From Pyropia yezoensis (Eukaryota; Rhodophyta; Bangiophyceae; Bangiales; Bangiaceae): DNA of 64,000 bases. Positions 51,377 through 62,303 of the stretch are shown here, in pieces (within the stretch, counting starts at the first letter, position 1; each line of letters opens with the position of its first letter). A program made the position numbers and the translations under genes. The stretch is from contig CM020618.1 of NCBI GenBank assembly GCA_009829735.1, positions 37,176,894-37,240,893 of the forward strand, written 5' to 3'. The notes under the pieces were generated by a model. It was not told the origin of the DNA, ran no database searches, and saw nothing but the letters and a program-made list of their open reading frames with translations.

Positions 51377-54300
51377 CCCTGAAGAGACCGACGTCCAGAT
51401 ATTGAGACGAGAGCGAGGCACGCGTCGGCCGGCTGGTCAGCCTCCGCAGCCAAAGAGCAACGCCCGCGTCCACGCCTGTCAGGTTGCTCGTTGCTACACC
51501 GCATCTGGCCAGTGAGAGAAACATAGCGACAACAGCAACGTACCTCCAAGAGTGTACAACCTGGGAGGTATGAGCACCATGGTGGTACGCAGTGGAACAG
51601 CCGGGTGGGGTAGGCAGGAGAAGGGCTCAGTCACAGAGCGCTGCGGGGGCAAGTCGACAGACGCGGTGTGGATAGCATGGCTGAAATTAGTTTAGGAGCG
51701 AGCAGTGCAGTTTTATGAATTTGGCTAATGCGACTGCCGCGCAATGGTGTGTCTCATCCAATTGTACACCCATTACTTGTGGGAAGGTGAAATTGCTACT
51801 TACCAGGAGCGACGTTGGGGAAATTGTTCGGAGTTCGTCGCAATCACCTTCATGCAGCCGGCGACTGGACGAGCGCATGCACGAATGGCAAGAGTGTTTC
51901 ACCTCTGGGCCGGCTTCCCCCTCCGCCCTGACCTTCTTCCCCCCCCGCCCCCCCTCTCGCTGGGTTCACCGACGACCGGTGTAGCGGGCCGTGCCCGGTT
52001 CCGGCGGCGGTACCCGCTTGAGGTTATTCTGGTCAGGTCCGGTCTCTTGCCGGAGTGGCACACATCCCGACCCCTCTCGTAGCTGTCTCGCGTGTTCCTT
52101 GGCGCCGCCTCCCGCCGCGGATTGCGGCTCGGTGCCAGAGTGGTTGACCCCGCCCCCGCCTTCGCCCGCTCCCCGACGCCCGCCCCCCCCCTTCCCCGGG
52201 GGCGGTGTGTCCACCCATGCCAGGCCAGCCACCCCCCCGCCAAGACCCGTCATGGTCGGCCGTTGCGGCCAATGGCGGTTGGGTGACACGTCCCGTCCCG
52301 ACCGCGGCGGAACCGTGGCCTCTCTCCCGCAACGTGGAATAGAGGCACGGCGGCCCGTCTGTCGCGACCGTGCCTGCCGCATCGCCTGGTTCCGGGTGGG
52401 GTGGGGAGCGGCGGCGGTTGCGAAGGGGAGGGGGAGGGGGGGGGGCGGCGGGGGGGGGGGATGGGAAGGGCGGGATATGTACTACGCAAGAGGCTGTGCC
52501 TGGCGCCCATTCCCGGTCCCCAACAGACACACTCCATGCGCGCGTGGGGGGTCGGCCGCGGCGCGTGGCTCTGCCCTGACACGGGGGCTTTGGCGGTCGC
52601 CAGCGGGCACCCCCCAGGGACGCGCCCCGCGGGCTGCCCGCTACTACCCTTGGGAAGCACCGTCCGCGCGGGTTGGGGCGGCGGCCTCCACGTGCCGCCC
52701 GCGCCTTTGACGGCGGCTACCGCCGCCCGCCCTCTCGCTCATGCCGCCGCGCCTCTGCTTCCTTCAACCACGCCTCTCCTCTCTCTCCCCCCCCCTCACC
52801 CTCCGCCCCCTATCCCCCCGTTCCCCGCCATCGCCGCCCCGCCTGGTGCATGGTGGACCTGGTGACCCCCCCTCCCCCGTCCCTGCCCCGGCTCCCCTGC
52901 CCTCCCCACCCCACCTCACTTCGCCCTGTAAGTCCCGCGCTTCCCGTCCCGGCCGTCCCAGCCCCACCCTGTCTGCCCCGTCCCACGGCGCCCGTTGGCG
53001 CGACCCTCGCCGCCGCTGCTCCCCCGTGTGGCCAGAGGCGCGTTTGCGAAACGAGGCGCCGCCGCGGCGCCGAGGCGGTGGCGGTGGCCGCCGCCGCCGC
53101 CCGGGACCCAATCGCCACCAACTTTCCGAGTCCACGGCGTTTTCTCGCCGGGGCGACGGTCCGCCCGACCCACCGGCGCGGCGCCCCGGCAGGCGGGCCT
53201 CCCGTCACGGAGCGTCAAGCGGCCGGCCGCTGGCCGACATTCAATACTACCCCCCCTCCCTCGTCCCGCCCCCCACCGCCTGCGTCGCCCCTTTCTTCCC
53301 CCCCACCCCCTGTCCCCGGGCCGCAGGCGCCGGGGCCGTCGTCAAGCGGTCGCCGGTGGGTGCGCGACCCCTTCAGCTCCTTGACCTGTGCCGTGCCGGC
53401 CTTGCAGGGGTACACGTCCCGCGGCCGGAGGGCGCGTGCAGGGTGGCGGGCGGGAGAGGGGAAGAGTCTTGTGAGCCGCGGCTGCCTCACCGCGGCCGGC
53501 CGGCCGACCGGCCGGCGGGCACGCCGCCCTGTTGGCTGCGCTGCCATCACCAGCGTGGTGGGGGGCCCCTGGCGTCCGGCGGTGGTGCACGCGACGCGGC
53601 GGCGGTGCAGCCACCAGCCCCGGCTCCTCAGCAGTGACCTGTGTGGCGCGCAGCGCGGGCTTCCGGGGCGGGGGTGCCGTGAGTTGGGGTGGCCAGGGGG
53701 AAGGGACGCCAGCCCGGCAGGCCCTTGTGGATCGGGGCGCGCGGCGGGGGTCATTCGCTCGTGGGGTCGCCGCGACGCCGCGGGAGCGGGCCCGCGCCAG
53801 GGGGTGTGCCCGCATCTGCACACGGTGCGTGGGTGTGGTGGGGCAGCGGCGGCGGCGGTCCCCGCATCGGCCTCACTCCCCTGGCTGGGGTTTGACGGGT
53901 CAGGAAGAGGAGGCGGGGGGGGGGTGTGGGGGGGGGCGGCGGGGGGCGGGGGAGGGAAGAGCGCCTCCGCGCTTGCTTGTTTCTTGTGCCCGACGCACCG
54001 CCGCGGGTGGTGGTCGATGTGCGGCGCGAGTGGCCCCACCCTCTTTGCCGTCGAGCGTACAAGCCGCCGCTGGTCAAGGGGGGGGCTGGCGCCTGTTCTG
54101 GGGGTGTGGCGGCCGGCTCATCGGTGGAGGGGCGCCCGTCGGTCTTGTCGGGTGCCGTGCAACCCGTTGACGAGGGGCACCTCAGCTGCTTTGTCCCGCC
54201 ACTGCTGCCTCCGCCGCTGCTCTCCACTGGGTTGGCTGCCCGAGCACTGCGCGCTGCTGCGGCGCTTCCTCTCACTGCCACCGTCTTCTGCGTTTACTGC

Positions 54301-54383
54301 GCACGCTGCGCACGCCGTCCACATTGGCAGCACGCCCCATCCCATCGCACAACGCCCCGTTCTTCCTCCTCCCTGTTGCCGTC
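51377..54383. other. Long intergenic region
   Basis: No ORF with a recognisable domain. Open frames between 52 and 54 kb on both strands are GC-composition shadows. The last ~200 bp are C/T-rich and may be the promoter of the zinc-finger gene. Confidence 0.45.
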
Positions 54384-56138
54384 ATGCCGCCGCGGACTCC
54401 CACTCCCGCTTCCCCAGTGCCTGAGCTTGCCCCCTCCTCCCCTAGTCATGCCGCCTCTTCTGCCTCCCCCCCCTCCCCGCCCGCATCGCCGCAACCAACC
54501 CCACTGGGCGCTGGCGCCTTTCCGTGTGCCACCTGCGGGCGGCGGTTCACCAAGCGCACCAATCTCCGCGTGCACCACCGGCTGCACACGGGCGAGCGGC
54601 CTTACGTCTGCGCCGTTGACGGGTGCGGGCGAGCGTTCAAGTGGAAGTCGTCGGCGTCCTTTCACGCCGCCCACGCTCACCGGCCGGGGGGCAGCGGCGC
54701 CAAGGGCGTGTCGGGGGGTGGCAAGGCCGCTGGGGCGTCGGCGGCGGTGGCGGCAGAGGGCAGAGACGAGGTCGCGACTCCGGCAGCGAGTGCGACGGCT
54801 GCTGCAAAGAGCAAGGGCCGCGGGGGGGTGCGCGCCGCATCCCAAATGGCATGCCCGGCGGGGCCCAGCCGCGCATCGGGCCGCATCGGCAAGGCCGGCG
54901 GCCGCGTAGGGGAGGGCGCTCGCGCCAGTGCGGGCGCGTCGCTGGCAGTCGCTGCAGCGTCGGTTGCGGGTACTGGTGGCGGTGGGAGCCGGCGGCCCGT
55001 TCGGCGGCGGAGGCCTGTGTCTGTTGGTGCAAGGGATGGTGCCAGTAGGGGAGACGTGGCGGGCCTTGCCGCTGTCGCTGTCGCCCCCGTCTCTCCTTCC
55101 TCCGACCTGCGCCACCCGACCGCGGCAGAGGTGGCGGTCGTCCTTGGCGCACTGTCGGGTCCCCCCACTGCGTCGGGGGGGCTTCCACCCCCGGCGGTGT
55201 CGGCGGGTGGCCACGCAGCCGGTGGCTACCGCGGCGACGCCCGTGCGGGTGGCTCTCCGACACCAGTCGGCTTTTCACATGCTGTGGCCACGTCACCCGT
55301 TTCGGTGACCACGACAGCGGGAAGACATGAGGGCGCCCCCCCCGCCGGCGGCCGTGGTGGGCGCGGTGGTAGTGGCGGCGGCAGGTGGGAGGCTGGATGG
55401 CGTGCTGCCGCTGCTGGCACGCAGCCTGCCGCCGCGTCGGGGGCCGGCGCGCCCGCACAACGGGATGGCGTCGCGCTAGCGGCGCCGGCGGCGACGCCCA
55501 GTGTAAATGTATGGCCGGCGTTGGCGGAGGGAGCGGGAGGGGCGGGGGCCACCACTTTCCCGCTCGGGGGTGGTGGCCTTGCGTTGACAGCAGACACCCT
55601 CCCGGGCATGATGGTGGACCCTACAACCGGCTTTGCGGCGATGCCGATTGCGTTTCTTGCGACAGCCGCGGACGCGGACGAGGGTGGCGGTGCCGACGGG
55701 CCCGCCCCCGCCGATGGCCGCTGCCCGCCGCCGCCGACCGCCGCCGCCTCTGCCAGCGCCGTGGCGGCGATGGAGGCGGACCTGGGCGCTCGGTGGGGCC
55801 TGTTCTCGCCCCTGCCCGCAGACGCGGGTGCGCCCGCGACGCCCTTTGGCGGCGGCGGCTGGTGGACGACGGGCAGCGTGGGGGGAAGTGTGCCAGGTGG
55901 GGGGGGGGGGACGACTTTACCGTTGGTACCGGTGTGGGAGGGTGGCTGGGAGGCACCGTCTTGGGGGTCGGTGGCAACGGTGTCGGAGTCAGCAGCAGCA
56001 AGGATGGGCTTCTGCTCTCACCACTCTGTTCGCTGTCTACGTTGGGTGCCGAAGGGGGTGGTTACGCGGAGCTATGGTGAGTGGAGATCGTTTTTTTATT
56101 TATTGGTTCTTCCCTTCGTAAAGCAGCAGATTAGATAG
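54384..56138 (+). CDS. C2H2 zinc-finger protein, probable transcription factor
   Basis: 584 residues from the ATG at 54384. Two adjacent C2H2 fingers lie at about residues 50-105: FPCATCGRRFTKRTNLRVHH (CX2CX12HX3H), the classical linker HTGERPY, then VCAVDGCGRAFKWKSSASFH (CX4C). This pair would contact DNA. The remainder is Ala/Gly/Val-rich with a few ordered stretches and no second domain I can name. The N-terminus is Pro/Ser-rich. The last ~40 residues become Phe/Leu/Arg-rich and may be read-through of an unrecognised intron or 3' UTR. Nuclear by inference. Confidence 0.8.
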   Translation: MPPRTPTPASPVPELAPSSPSHAASSASPPSPPASPQPTPLGAGAFPCATCGRRFTKRTNLRVHHRLHTGERPYVCAVDGCGRAFKWKSSASFHAAHAHRPGGSGAKGVSGGGKAAGASAAVAAEGRDEVATPAASATAAAKSKGRGGVRAASQMACPAGPSRASGRIGKAGGRVGEGARASAGASLAVAAASVAGTGGGGSRRPVRRRRPVSVGARDGASRGDVAGLAAVAVAPVSPSSDLRHPTAAEVAVVLGALSGPPTASGGLPPPAVSAGGHAAGGYRGDARAGGSPTPVGFSHAVATSPVSVTTTAGRHEGAPPAGGRGGRGGSGGGRWEAGWRAAAAGTQPAAASGAGAPAQRDGVALAAPAATPSVNVWPALAEGAGGAGATTFPLGGGGLALTADTLPGMMVDPTTGFAAMPIAFLATAADADEGGGADGPAPADGRCPPPPTAAASASAVAAMEADLGARWGLFSPLPADAGAPATPFGGGGWWTTGSVGGSVPGGGGGTTLPLVPVWEGGWEAPSWGSVATVSESAAARMGFCSHHSVRCLRWVPKGVVTRSYGEWRSFFYLLVLPFVKQQIR

Positions 56139-57540
56139 ACAAACAGGGCGGCTCGGCCGAGGCGGCGGCGGCCCAGTACGCGCGCCAGACAAGCAGACGG
56201 TAGTGACGAGCAGGAACAACAGTTGCGAAGATCAAGAGGGTGGCTTGATACCTCAGGAGATGAGCATTGCGACACGGGCGAGGGGACGGCCTGCACGGCC
56301 TGCGGTGCACGAAAAGTACCTGGTCCCACGGACAATGGAACGATGACTAGAGCCTGCATTGTGCATTCGTAGCAAGCATCAGTCTAGTGTGGCGAGACGG
56401 CGAAGCAATACATAGAAAGAGCGTATTCAGGTAAAGGCCGCTTTCTCAAGGGCAGGAGGAAAACGCCTGGATGAAACACGCAACAACCGAGGGTGGGAAA
56501 AAATACCAAACCAACGCAGTAGCCAACTGCACACCATGCGAATGCCGACGAGAAGGGAACGACCGCAGAACACACACCACCATCGACCGTGTGAGACCAC
56601 AATGCCAAGGGCGATGAACATAGAGTCCCACGCTACATAAGCGCGGGATAGGAGGGAGATGGCCGTAGCTCATGGACAGCAACGACAATCCCACTGCATA
56701 CGGATCAGAAGTGCACAAGGCTCCAGGTCGAATCACGGGGTAATCGGGGGTTAAAGCCGACATGTCATATGACCGTCGTGAGGAGGAATGATTCAATCAC
56801 GCCCGTAGCGGCAGCAAGTGGAGACACGGCTCAGATAGCAACGGTCACGTACCAAGCCAAGCACGAAGAAGAACGGTAATGAAGGATGGTCCCACAACAA
56901 CGCGCGGACAAGCCGCACTCGTACAAACCACAGCAGTGCATCCACAAAGCCTTGCCATCGCCACGCCCAAGGGCAGTGAAGACCAACAGCCGTGGGGTGG
57001 GTGGCGCAAACCTTGCAAGCACGTTCGCGCAGACGATCAAGAACCGCTACAAGAACCACCCTGCCACAACAGGATCACTCCGCGACGTCGGCTGCGAGGT
57101 CCATCGTGCGCGCATGGTGGACGCGACCGCGATGGCGATCAAAACTTGGAAATTCGATCAAGTCGCAGCACTCAAGTGGTGCAATTTGTAAATACCGATG
57201 TCTCCACTTGATGTAAGTGTACCTAGCAAGCTCTCGTCTCCAACAAAATTTTCAGCTGCCACCGTTCGGTGTGGGACACCCGTTTCCGCGACAACCACGT
57301 CACCGCGCACAAGTCGTCGCGCCGCGCCTCCTCGTTGTGGCTGAGCTGGTGCTTCTACAGTACTTCAGACCTGTGGTTCTTCGAGTGAGCTCCGATGCCC
57401 CTCATCCCCCATTCTATCCCCTCTTCTTCTTCATCTCTCAGCTGCTGCTGTGTAGCTAGGGCGCTGGCACGCGCAGCGGCTGCCTGTCGTGGGCGACCCA
57501 CGAATCCCGTGCGCGGGCGGGCGCCCCACAACAGGCAGCC
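56139..57540. other. Intergenic
   Basis: Less GC-rich than the surroundings. No recognisable ORF. C/T-rich sequence at 57385-57440 precedes the guanylyltransferase gene. Confidence 0.5.
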
Positions 57541-58995
57541 ATGGCAGAGCTTGGCCTCGAGCAGCTGCCCCGCCAGTTTGTGTCGCGCCTTCGCGACCAT
57601 CTGGTCGGTCTGTTTGCGGAGGCAACACAACACCCAGGCCCGTTGCGAGGCTTTCCGGGCTCCATGCCCATGACAATGTCTCGTCGTCACCTCTCCATGA
57701 TATGCGCTATGGACTATGTTGTGCTGGAGAAGTCTGACGGCATGCGGTACCTGCTGTTTGCTACTGCTGGCGCTGTCTACCTCGTGGACCGGCGCATGAA
57801 TTTTTACGATGTCAAGCCTAATCCTTACCTGGTCATCATCAACCAGGACCAGGAGCCTCAGATGCACGACAACACGGTTCTGGACGGGGAGCTGACGCTG
57901 AACCAGGCCACTGGCGAGTACGACTATCTGGTGTACGACTGCGTAGTCATTCACGGGGACGTGTCGGTGGCGAAGTGGGACTACCGCCGTCGACTAAACG
58001 CGGCCACCTCGTGGGTGGCTCAGCCTCGGTTGTACATCCCCGCAGCGTCAGGCACCTTGCGCATTCGAGTCAAGGACTACTATGAGAAGGTGCACGTCCG
58101 CGACCTCTTTGCCCACATTGTCAAGGACAGTGATGGGGAGTACGTTTACAGCAACCATGACCGTGCCGACGGGGTGATTGCCAACCACAATGACGGAGTT
58201 ATCCTCGCGCCCGTGCGAATGCCGTACCCCATCAAGGCTTGCTCAGCGCTGCTTAAGTGGAAGCCTCCTCACCTCAACTCGGTAGATTTTGCGCTGCAGC
58301 TGACGCGGACGACCGACCCGCGGACGTCTACACCTAGTGTCACCGCGCACATTGCCTATAAGGGCGACCGCGATGTGGTGCGGCTGCGAGAGGTGTACTT
58401 CCCTTCTGCGCAGCGCCGTGAGTGGGCGGCTGACTTTGGGCGCTATCACAACTCCATCGTGGAGTGTGCCTATGACCTGCAGGCGGGAGAGTGGCGCTAC
58501 ATCCGGCAGCGGGAAGACAAGGAGACGCCCAACTTTTCGTCGACCGTTATTGACACAATGGAGTCGATTGCCGAGTCTGTTCTACGGGACGAGCTGGTGC
58601 GCAAGCTAGAGACCCGGTCCGCCCCCCTGCCGGCCGACGCACAGGAGATGGTGGAGGGCTACAAGGCGACAGTTGCCGCGGCCCGATTCCGCAGCGACTA
58701 CTGGGACGCGGAGAACGACGGTTATGTGGACGTCACGGTCATGTCGCGGGTGCCGGTGCCATGCATTGAGGTGTATGGTGGTGGGGAGAGAAGAAGCGGC
58801 GGCAGCGGCATGCGCGATCGGCTGCGGGGGCCAGAGCGGGTACTGGACGGAGGGCCGTGGCAGGGACCTGGGCCGGAACCGGTGGAGGCGGCCATGGCGG
58901 GCGGCCGGGGACGGAAGCGGGCATACCCTGAACCTGTCGAGTCCCCACCGGCGAGTCCAGCTCCTCATCGAGAGCGCGTACTCGAGCAAGTCTGA
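57541..58995 (+). CDS. mRNA guanylyltransferase (capping enzyme GTase)
   Basis: 484 residues, intronless. It transfers GMP from GTP to the 5'-diphosphate end of nascent mRNA through a covalent lysyl-GMP. Nucleotidyltransferase motifs in order: I, EKSDGMRY with nucleophile K64; III, DGELTL (115-120); IIIa, YDYLVYD (127-133); IV, DGVILAP (218-224); V, LLKWKPP (237-243). An OB-fold region follows to about residue 400, with a Gly/Arg/Pro-rich tail and a basic KRAYPEP motif. No RNA triphosphatase domain precedes the GTase, so that step must be a separate protein. It acts in the nucleus with RNA polymerase II. The ATG has a good context (GCAGCCATGG). Confidence 0.95.
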   Translation: MAELGLEQLPRQFVSRLRDHLVGLFAEATQHPGPLRGFPGSMPMTMSRRHLSMICAMDYVVLEKSDGMRYLLFATAGAVYLVDRRMNFYDVKPNPYLVIINQDQEPQMHDNTVLDGELTLNQATGEYDYLVYDCVVIHGDVSVAKWDYRRRLNAATSWVAQPRLYIPAASGTLRIRVKDYYEKVHVRDLFAHIVKDSDGEYVYSNHDRADGVIANHNDGVILAPVRMPYPIKACSALLKWKPPHLNSVDFALQLTRTTDPRTSTPSVTAHIAYKGDRDVVRLREVYFPSAQRREWAADFGRYHNSIVECAYDLQAGEWRYIRQREDKETPNFSSTVIDTMESIAESVLRDELVRKLETRSAPLPADAQEMVEGYKATVAAARFRSDYWDAENDGYVDVTVMSRVPVPCIEVYGGGERRSGGSGMRDRLRGPERVLDGGPWQGPGPEPVEAAMAGGRGRKRAYPEPVESPPASPAPHRERVLEQV

Positions 58996-59556
58996 GGCCG
59001 CTGAGGGAGCGCGGTCTTTTGTGCGTTCCTTTCATTTTGTGTACAGGTTTGTGAATGTGGATTTCAACTCTATGCAAATCGCTCGCGTGGCGTCCTTGTT
59101 TCTTTTGTTTGTCGTGATGGACATGCACTTCCGGTGCTGCTTGTGAGCCGCCTCTGCATAGGAGAAGCATCACCAAGTGCGGCAGCGGCGACGGAGGAAG
59201 CGGCTTCAGCTCGGGTTACGGGGCCAGGTGTAGAGCCATCAATCATCGCGCGCTCTGGCAAGTGAGGGCATAGGCCCGGTCTGCAGCCGCGTGAACCTGC
59301 AGCCCCGTCCTGTACACCACAGGAGTAGCTTGGGCCATGAATCGGGCCGGGCAACGCTAGAGCGCACACCCAACTCACCACCCGCCCGCATCCGTCAACG
59401 CATCGAACTTGCCGCTGGTCTTTGGCCAAGACCCCACCCACGCACGCCGCCGCCAGTCTCCCTGCGTCTTGCCGGCGCCAGAGCATCTGTGGAGCGTAGC
59501 TGCGACCACCCCCCCACCCCCAGGGCGACGGCCATGCGCGCCTCCCCTCCCAAAAT
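58996..59556. other. Intergenic between convergent genes
   Basis: 3' UTRs of the guanylyltransferase (plus) and LSm4 (minus). No other gene seen. Confidence 0.6.
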
Positions 59557-60494
59557 TTACGAATATCGGCCGCCTGCGCTTCCCCCCCGGCCGCCACCGC
59601 CTCCCCGACCGCCTCGGAAGCCGCCACCCCCCCCCCTGCCGCCACCACGACCACCACCGCCACCGCGCCCGCCATAGCCGCCTCTGCCGCGGCCGCCCCC
59701 GCGGGGGGCGCCCCTGTACTTGGCCGCATCCTCCGCCACAATATCCACAATCTCTTCGGGGGCGCGCACGTATCTGGCGGCCGGCAGAAGGAAGAGAAGA
59801 TAGGAGCAAAAGAGAAGTGCAAAGGAAAAAAGAAAATACATACCACAGAAAACGGGTCAGGAACGGGTGCCAGTGCGGTTCCCAGGAGAAGCCTACAATA
59901 ATGAGCAGCCAGCGGCACAGCAGCAGTGACACCCCAAAAGGGAACTCGCAGACGAAACACACACCACAACCTGACTCTCGCACACCCCTTCTCCCCCCCC
60001 TGCCCCTTCGCACTCCTCTCGCCAATGTGTCCCACATACTTCACAGTATTTCCCCGAATGTACACCTGGGGTACGCTCCAGAATGCATCCCCCTCAGCCG
60101 ACGTCCGCACCGCATCGGCCAGGTTCAGGTTCATCCACGAGTCAATGGACACCAGCACCCCCGAGTACGTATCCCCATTTTTCAGCTCCACCAGCACTGG
60201 GTGGCCCGTAGATGCGCGAAGCAGCGTTAAAGGAAGCTGCCGGAGGAGGAAGGCCGAGACAAAAGGAAGCATCGAAAGAAGAGAGGACACCAGGGATTGT
60301 GCGGAGAAAGAGAGCAGCGCAGCCAAAGAAAACAGGAACACACAGAACTGTGTCAGCCATGTCTCGACCAGCTGAACACGCTGCAGACGATAATGGAACA
60401 CGGTCAGATACGGCAGCAGGAGAAACGAGGCAGGCGAGCACAGGATGGACCAAGGGCCAGGGGCTTCTGGCCATCGACCTGGGACACATACCAT
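59557..60494 (-). CDS. LSM4: LSm4, U6 snRNA-associated Sm-like protein (three exons)
   Basis: Coding exons on the minus strand: 60494-60492 (only ATG), 60236-60040 and 59773-59557, giving 138 residues. Introns are 255 bp (GTATGT…CGGCAG) and 266 bp (GTATGT…CGCCAG). The spliced protein starts MLPLTLLRASTGHPVLVELK, very close in layout to LSm4 elsewhere. It carries Sm1 (VELKNGDTYSGVLVSIDSWMNL), Sm2 (VYIRGNTVKYV), then PEEIVDIV and an RGG-rich tail ending GGRYS. LSm4 is a subunit of the LSm2-8 ring on U6 snRNA (splicing, nucleus) and of LSm1-7 (mRNA decapping, cytoplasm). The RGG tail is typical and can drive P-body association. Confidence 0.95.
59774..60039 (-). other. Intron 2 of LSM4
   Basis: Starts GTATGTGGG and ends GGCCGCCAG; splits a Lys codon just after the Sm2 motif. 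Confidence 0.85.
60237..60491 (-). other. Intron 1 of LSM4
   Basis: Starts GTATGTGTCCC directly after the ATG and ends in a pyrimidine-rich tract and CGGCAG before CTTCCTTTA. Confidence 0.85.
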
Positions 60495-61133
60495 GACGAT
60501 GGGACGAGCACTCGCACCCCAAACCAAGGCGCCCGCGGGGAGCGTGGTCGGCGCTGTTGGCCCGCGCCAGACGGCAGCCACGACACAACGGCGCTTCACC
60601 ACCCCCCACCCCCTCAGTGTGCCGTCCCGTTGCGTCTAGTACGCCTCTCCGAGCACGAGACAGACTGCGAGAGGACCAGCGGGCGGCAACGAGTGACACA
60701 CGGCGTTCGCCGCGGTTGTTGTGACACAGGATCCCTCACCGTCAACGTCCGCCAAGTGTCGTCCTTGACAATGAACGTGTTCATGTCCTTTCGTACACTT
60801 TGAAAGTATTTACCATGCCGTCACAGAACGATACCAATTGCACACCATCAATAGCCCCGAGCCAGGCGCTAGGGGGGCTGCTGCTGTGATTCAATTGAGA
60901 GCTTTCATAAAATAGGAAGGTACTGAGGTTGTTCCTATCTGGCCGTGGCCCCACCTGAACACCCGACCGCCGACGCTGGACCCGCTCTGCCGCTTTCTCC
61001 GCCGACTCGCGAAAAGTGTCTTGACCTCCCCCGCCCCAGAAACACAAAGCACAACAACAGGCCGCTCCGTCACCCGCTCCAGCGACGAGTGCAGTTGCTG
61101 CGGCTTGCCCTGCTACCGTTTGTTACCGCCACC
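60495..61133. promoter_or_regulatory. Shared upstream region of divergent LSM4 and S1 genes
   Basis: 639 bp between divergent start codons, so probably a bidirectional promoter. No TATA box that I would defend. Part is AT-richer (60780-60930). Confidence 0.45.
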
Positions 61134-62303
61134 ATGAGCTGGACCGCCGCCACCTTTGTGGCTGGCGCCCCCACTGCACCCCTGGCACCTGCCTCGCGTC
61201 GGGCAGCGGCCGCTGTCACGGCCTGCCGCCCGGCAGGCCGGCCCGCCGCCCGCCAACGGCCGCTGCTGCGGGCAACTCTGCAGCCAGACGTCCCAGACGG
61301 AGGAGACGGCGGTGCGGGCGGCAGCGCCCCTCTCCCCTCCACCGCCACCGCGGCTGTGTCGTCCCCGTCTGCGGCGCCCGCCGTTGGCGGCGATGCCCCT
61401 GCCGCCGCTGACGCAAGCCCCCCCCCTTCACAGGAAAAGAAGAAGGCCCGCAAGGCGCGGCGGCGCAACGCTCCCCGCGCTGACGGCTCCCCCCGGGTGT
61501 CGCTCAATACCCTCTCCCCCGGTCAGCGCCTGGACGGCGTTGTGACAAACTTGGTCAAGCACGGCGCGTACGTGGACGTGGGCGCCACCACCGACGGCCT
61601 GGTCCACCTGCGGGACATGAGCGTGGAGTTCGTGCATGAGGCGGAGGACATCCTCGCGACCGGCGACGCTGTCGAGGTGTACGTCAAGTACGCAGAGGAC
61701 GTAACGGGGCGGCTGGCCCTCTCCCTCCTCCGCCCCCGCCCGTCGGCCGCGTCGCCGCTGCCGCAGGCCGCCCGTGGCCGCATGCCGCTGGCAGACCTAG
61801 TCGTCGGCTCCCGCGTGTGCGGCACGGTGCGGCGGGTGTCCAATTTTGGGGCGTACGTGGACGTTGGCGCCGCCATGGACGGCTTTGTGCACGTGTCGCA
61901 GCTCTATGGGCGGCGGCCGCGGTGGACGCTCGAGGAGCTCCGCCTCGGCCAAGAGCTGTGGGTGGTCATTGACGAGGTGGACGTTGGCCGCTCTGCGATC
62001 AAGCTCCGCGCCCGCGGCCGCAGCAGTTACAACCGGGAGCAGCCGCTGACCGCCCACGGCCTGAGTGACGCGGACGAGCGGGCGGCAGAGGTGGCCTACA
62101 TGGCCGGCTTTGGACGCCCCACCCGGGGGGGGGGGGGGGGCGACCCTGTGGACCCTCGCCAGGCCGTTGCACGGCCGGGGGAGGGGGGGCAGGCCGACGA
62201 CGGCGGAGACAGCGGCGAGGCGGCGGCGGGGGCGGCCGCCGCGCCTCCGCCCGCCGCGACCGACCCGCTGTCCCGGTTCGAGTCGAACTTTGGGTCGACA
62301 TAG
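61134..62303 (+). CDS. Two-S1-domain RNA-binding protein, probably plastid-targeted
   Basis: 389 residues from the ATG at 61134 (GCCACCATGAGC). Residues 1-50 are Ala/Arg/Ser/Thr-rich and lack acidic residues, as expected for a plastid transit peptide. A low-complexity linker and a basic block KKKARKARRR (102-111) follow. Two S1 domains come next, about 128-200 (GQRLDGVVTNLVKHGAYVDV) and 222-293 (VGSRVCGTVRRVSNFGAYVD). S1 domains bind single-stranded RNA. The layout recalls plastid S1 proteins of ribosome or translation function, including those fused to EF-Ts in green algae, but no EF-Ts part is present. Role inferred: plastid RNA binding or translation. Confidence 0.85.
   Translation: MSWTAATFVAGAPTAPLAPASRRAAAAVTACRPAGRPAARQRPLLRATLQPDVPDGGDGGAGGSAPLPSTATAAVSSPSAAPAVGGDAPAAADASPPPSQEKKKARKARRRNAPRADGSPRVSLNTLSPGQRLDGVVTNLVKHGAYVDVGATTDGLVHLRDMSVEFVHEAEDILATGDAVEVYVKYAEDVTGRLALSLLRPRPSAASPLPQAARGRMPLADLVVGSRVCGTVRRVSNFGAYVDVGAAMDGFVHVSQLYGRRPRWTLEELRLGQELWVVIDEVDVGRSAIKLRARGRSSYNREQPLTAHGLSDADERAAEVAYMAGFGRPTRGGGGGDPVDPRQAVARPGEGGQADDGGDSGEAAAGAAAAPPPAATDPLSRFESNFGST

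Noticed and set aside
52673..54424. 583-codon plus-strand open frame
   Set aside because: Biased Pro/Arg/Gly composition, all other frames also open, no domain; the zinc-finger start at 54384 is in a different frame.
54637..55458. Minus-strand open frame inside the C2H2 gene
   Set aside because: Antisense shadow of a GC-rich coding region.
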